Source: Finegoldia magna (lineage in GTDB: Bacteria > Bacillota > Clostridia > Tissierellales > Peptoniphilaceae). Taken from it: a stretch of DNA of 17,043 nucleotides. Where the stretch lies: NCBI RefSeq assembly GCF_018371055.1, contig NZ_JAGYZD010000013.1:1-17043 (forward strand), written 5' to 3'. Under the pieces are notes generated by a model. That model was not told the origin of the DNA. It was given only the letters and a program-made list of their open reading frames with translations, and did not search any database. The translations under genes were made by a program, and so were the position numbers. How positions within the stretch are numbered: position 1 is the stretch's first letter; each line of letters opens with the position of its first letter. Shown in pieces: positions 14,892 to 17,043 of the stretch.

Positions 14892-16511
14892 ATGAAAATT
14901 ACATTTTTAGGAGCGGCACAAGAGGTTACAGGTTCGTGCTATTTAGTTGAAACTGAGAAACATAAATTCATGGTTGATTGTGGTTTGTTTCAAGGTAGTA
15001 AGGAATTGGAACAAAAAAATCATGACGATATAGATTTTAGTGAAGCTGAGTTTATGATTTTGACTCATGCACATATCGATCATACAGGAAGAATTCCTCT
15101 TTTATATAAGAAAGGATTTAGAAGTCCTATATATTGCACAAAAGCTACGAAAGATTTGTCAGAAATAATGCTAATGGATAGTGCCAAAATTCAAGAAAGT
15201 GACGTTGAATGGGAAAACAGAAAAAGACAAAGATCTGGCAAAACACTGCTAAGCCCACTTTATACTACGATAGATGCGATGAGTTGCATCTCGTTATTTA
15301 GAGCACGTTATTATGACGAAGTTGTAAAGATAAATGAGGATATTAAAGTTATTTTCAGAGATGCTGGGCATATGCTAGGATCTTCCAGTTTAGAAATATT
15401 TATAACTGAGAATAATAAAACTACTAAAATTATTTTCTCTGGAGATATAGGAACTTCCAATAACCCTATTTTAAATAATCCTCAAACTTTGTCAGGTTGT
15501 GATTATTTGGTTATGGAATCTACTTATGGTAACAGAATTCATGAGCCTTACAAAGAAAGTGTTGAATCATTGATTGACATAATCGAAAAAGTTTCAGCCA
15601 GAGGAGGCACTGTAATTATTCCTAGTTTTGCAGTTGGTAGAACTCAGGAAATTATTTATGAATTAAATAGTTATTATGATTATCAAATTAAAGATCATTA
15701 TGAAAAGAAAGTCCCGGTATATGTAGATAGCCCGATGGCTCTTGAAGCTACGAAAGCTTTTATGAAAAATAGTGATTTATTTAATCAAAAGGCTAAGGAT
15801 TATATTTCCAGTGGGGATAATGTTTTTGAATTCGAAAACTTACACTACGTAAAAAACATTGATGAATCAAAGATGCTGAATAACGTAAAGTTTCCAAGAG
15901 TAATCATATCTTCAAGCGGAATGGCTACAGCAGGAAGAGTTCGTCACCACTTAAAGCATAATTTATGGGATGAAAAAAATGCCGTTGTTTTTGTTGGTTA
16001 CCAAGCAGAAGGATCACTTGGAAGAATTTTGTTAGATGGAATAGATGAAGTAAAACTATTCGGAGAAACAATAAAAGTCAATGCCGAAATATATAATTTA
16101 GGAGGTTTTTCTGGTCATGCTGACCAAAATAACTTACTAGATTTTGTTGGAAACATGAAAACAAAACCTAAAAAAATATTCATAACTCATGGTGAATCTG
16201 AAGGGGCAGATGCTTTATCTGATTTGTTGAGAGAAAAATATAATATTGATTCTGTGATACCTGAAATTTATTCAACAGAAGAATTTGAAGCTGGAGAATA
16301 CGATATTGAACAAGAAATATCTACTAATCGTTTAAACAATGATCTGTATGAAGAATTAGAGAAAATAAAACAAAAAGTAGATAGATTATATGAAAACAAA
16401 GAATTATTTGATCATAACAACCTGGACTCAGAAGAGTACAATCAACTAAATAATCAACTATTAGATTTAAAGAATAAAATCATGACTATAAACATGATAA
16501 CTGGCGAATAA
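14892..16511 (+). CDS. Metallo-beta-lactamase/beta-CASP family nuclease (YSH1/CPSF-like)
   Basis: This 539-residue protein is a metallo-beta-lactamase fold RNA nuclease of the beta-CASP group. Zinc ligands lie in HAHIDH (59-64). Further motifs follow in order: AGHMLGSSS, FSGDIGTSNNPIL, the acidic MESTYGNR, PSFAVGRTQE, SPMALEATKAF, SSSGMATAGRVRHHL and GFSGHADQ. A C-terminal stretch of about 70 residues beyond the catalytic fold is rich in Glu, Lys, Leu and Asn and looks like a coiled coil. I chose ATG 14892 because GGGGTGA lies just upstream and the family fold begins with MKITFLGAAQEVTGS. The in-frame ATG at 14856 is upstream of the promoter-like motif. The RNA target is unknown. It is not a typical RNase J, whose His motif and domain order differ. 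Confidence 0.9.
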   Translation: MKITFLGAAQEVTGSCYLVETEKHKFMVDCGLFQGSKELEQKNHDDIDFSEAEFMILTHAHIDHTGRIPLLYKKGFRSPIYCTKATKDLSEIMLMDSAKIQESDVEWENRKRQRSGKTLLSPLYTTIDAMSCISLFRARYYDEVVKINEDIKVIFRDAGHMLGSSSLEIFITENNKTTKIIFSGDIGTSNNPILNNPQTLSGCDYLVMESTYGNRIHEPYKESVESLIDIIEKVSARGGTVIIPSFAVGRTQEIIYELNSYYDYQIKDHYEKKVPVYVDSPMALEATKAFMKNSDLFNQKAKDYISSGDNVFEFENLHYVKNIDESKMLNNVKFPRVIISSSGMATAGRVRHHLKHNLWDEKNAVVFVGYQAEGSLGRILLDGIDEVKLFGETIKVNAEIYNLGGFSGHADQNNLLDFVGNMKTKPKKIFITHGESEGADALSDLLREKYNIDSVIPEIYSTEEFEAGEYDIEQEISTNRLNNDLYEELEKIKQKVDRLYENKELFDHNNLDSEEYNQLNNQLLDLKNKIMTINMITGE

Positions 16512-16547
16512 GTTCTGATATTTGATGCTTAAGAGCTAGGAGAAAAT

Positions 16548-16985
16548 ATGAAAGAGTATTTTTATCAAGAAAATTATGAGACAGATGTGTATTTGTTTCA
16601 CGAAGGAAATAATAATAAATTGTATAATTTTCTAGGTTCACATATTTATTCCAATGAAGAAGGTAGTTTCACTAGGTTTTTAGTATGGGCACCCAATGCG
16701 AAATATGTAAATTTGGTTGGAGATTTCAATGATTGGGATGATTATTCACTCCCATTAAAAAAACTAAATGATGGTGAGATTTGGGAGATATGCCTTAAAG
16801 ATGTACAAATTTTCGACTCGTATAAATACAGAATCGTAACACAGGATTCAGAAATTTTATACAAAGCTGATCCGTTCGCACTTCACAGTGAATTAAGACC
16901 AAAAACGGCAAGCAAGGTTTACGAAATAAATGGTTATAAATGGAATGATAGTAAATGGCTAAAAAGAAGAAAAAATAACCGCTGA
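16548..16985 (+). CDS. glgB: Glycogen branching enzyme, N-terminal fragment only
   Basis: The 145 codons present encode the N-terminal part of 1,4-alpha-glucan branching enzyme, mainly the CBM48 domain (about 25-130). Typical segments are FLVWAPNAKYVNLVGDFNDWD and the later YKADPFALHSELRPKTASKVY. The family continues for about 500 more residues with the amylase barrel, which is absent. The frame hits TGA at 16983-16985, only a few codons after sequence that still looks like glgB (KWLKRRKNN), and exactly where base composition changes. The gene is therefore broken at or near 16980 by a junction, insertion or assembly artefact rather than being a natural small protein. TAGGAGA lies just before the ATG. 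Glycogen synthesis genes would be expected downstream in an intact locus. Confidence 0.85.
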   Translation: MKEYFYQENYETDVYLFHEGNNNKLYNFLGSHIYSNEEGSFTRFLVWAPNAKYVNLVGDFNDWDDYSLPLKKLNDGEIWEICLKDVQIFDSYKYRIVTQDSEILYKADPFALHSELRPKTASKVYEINGYKWNDSKWLKRRKNNR

Positions 16986-17043
16986 GCCAATTCATTTTTC
17001 CGCTTATGCTACCGGGTGTATCAGACCGCTTTCGTCAACCCCT
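16978..17043. other. Terminal segment of foreign composition
   Basis: The last roughly 64 bases are about half G+C, against roughly 30 percent in the rest of the window. They do not encode the expected continuation of branching enzyme in any frame. I do not recognise the sequence as any insertion sequence end, rRNA or vector. It could be a chimeric assembly end, residual adapter or cloning sequence, or the start of a horizontally acquired element cut by the window edge. Confidence 0.6.

Overview
The window is about 17 kb of very AT-rich DNA with short intergenic gaps, strong Shine-Dalgarno sequences, rubredoxin, ferritin and a YerC-type TrpR relative. This points to a low-GC anaerobic Firmicute. 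Gene content and protein style resemble Finegoldia or another Peptoniphilaceae member, but that genus-level guess is inference from memory, not a search result. No tRNA, rRNA, CRISPR array or complete insertion sequence was seen.

Layout. Positions 1-900 hold a small unidentified protein and a ferritin closed by a strong terminator. Positions 927-10708 are a high-affinity potassium uptake (Kdp) locus. A KdpD-like protein with no kinase domain lies on the minus strand, divergent from a plus-strand operon. That operon encodes a 31-aa hydrophobic peptide, KdpF, a 100-aa TPR protein, KdpA, KdpB and KdpC. After a terminator comes a second operon, kdpE-kdpD, whose KdpD is a histidine kinase lacking the N-terminal KdpD ATP-binding domain. 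Positions 10795-14212 carry housekeeping GTPases (EngB and TypA), a minus-strand rubredoxin and a lone RsbW/SpoIIAB-like ATPase. Positions 14484-16985 carry YerC, a beta-CASP metallo-beta-lactamase nuclease and the first 145 codons of glycogen branching enzyme. The last roughly 60 bases have a clearly different composition and do not continue glgB.

How it fits together. The most notable system is the potassium sensor. KdpD functions are spread over two proteins that both keep a USP domain, four membrane helices and a GAF-like domain. One has the N-terminal Walker ATPase domain and a USP motif resembling the cyclic-di-AMP site of staphylococcal KdpD, but no kinase. The other has the kinase, but no N-terminal domain and a degraded USP motif. 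Both kdp promoters carry pairs of TTTTAA spaced exactly 11 bp apart, a likely KdpE operator. A two-part sensor integrating K+ and c-di-AMP is a reasonable working hypothesis.

Several starts were moved from the longest reading frame on Shine-Dalgarno and promoter evidence: KdpB 5276, EngB 10795, the RsbW-like protein 11836, TypA TTG 12353 and the nuclease 14892.
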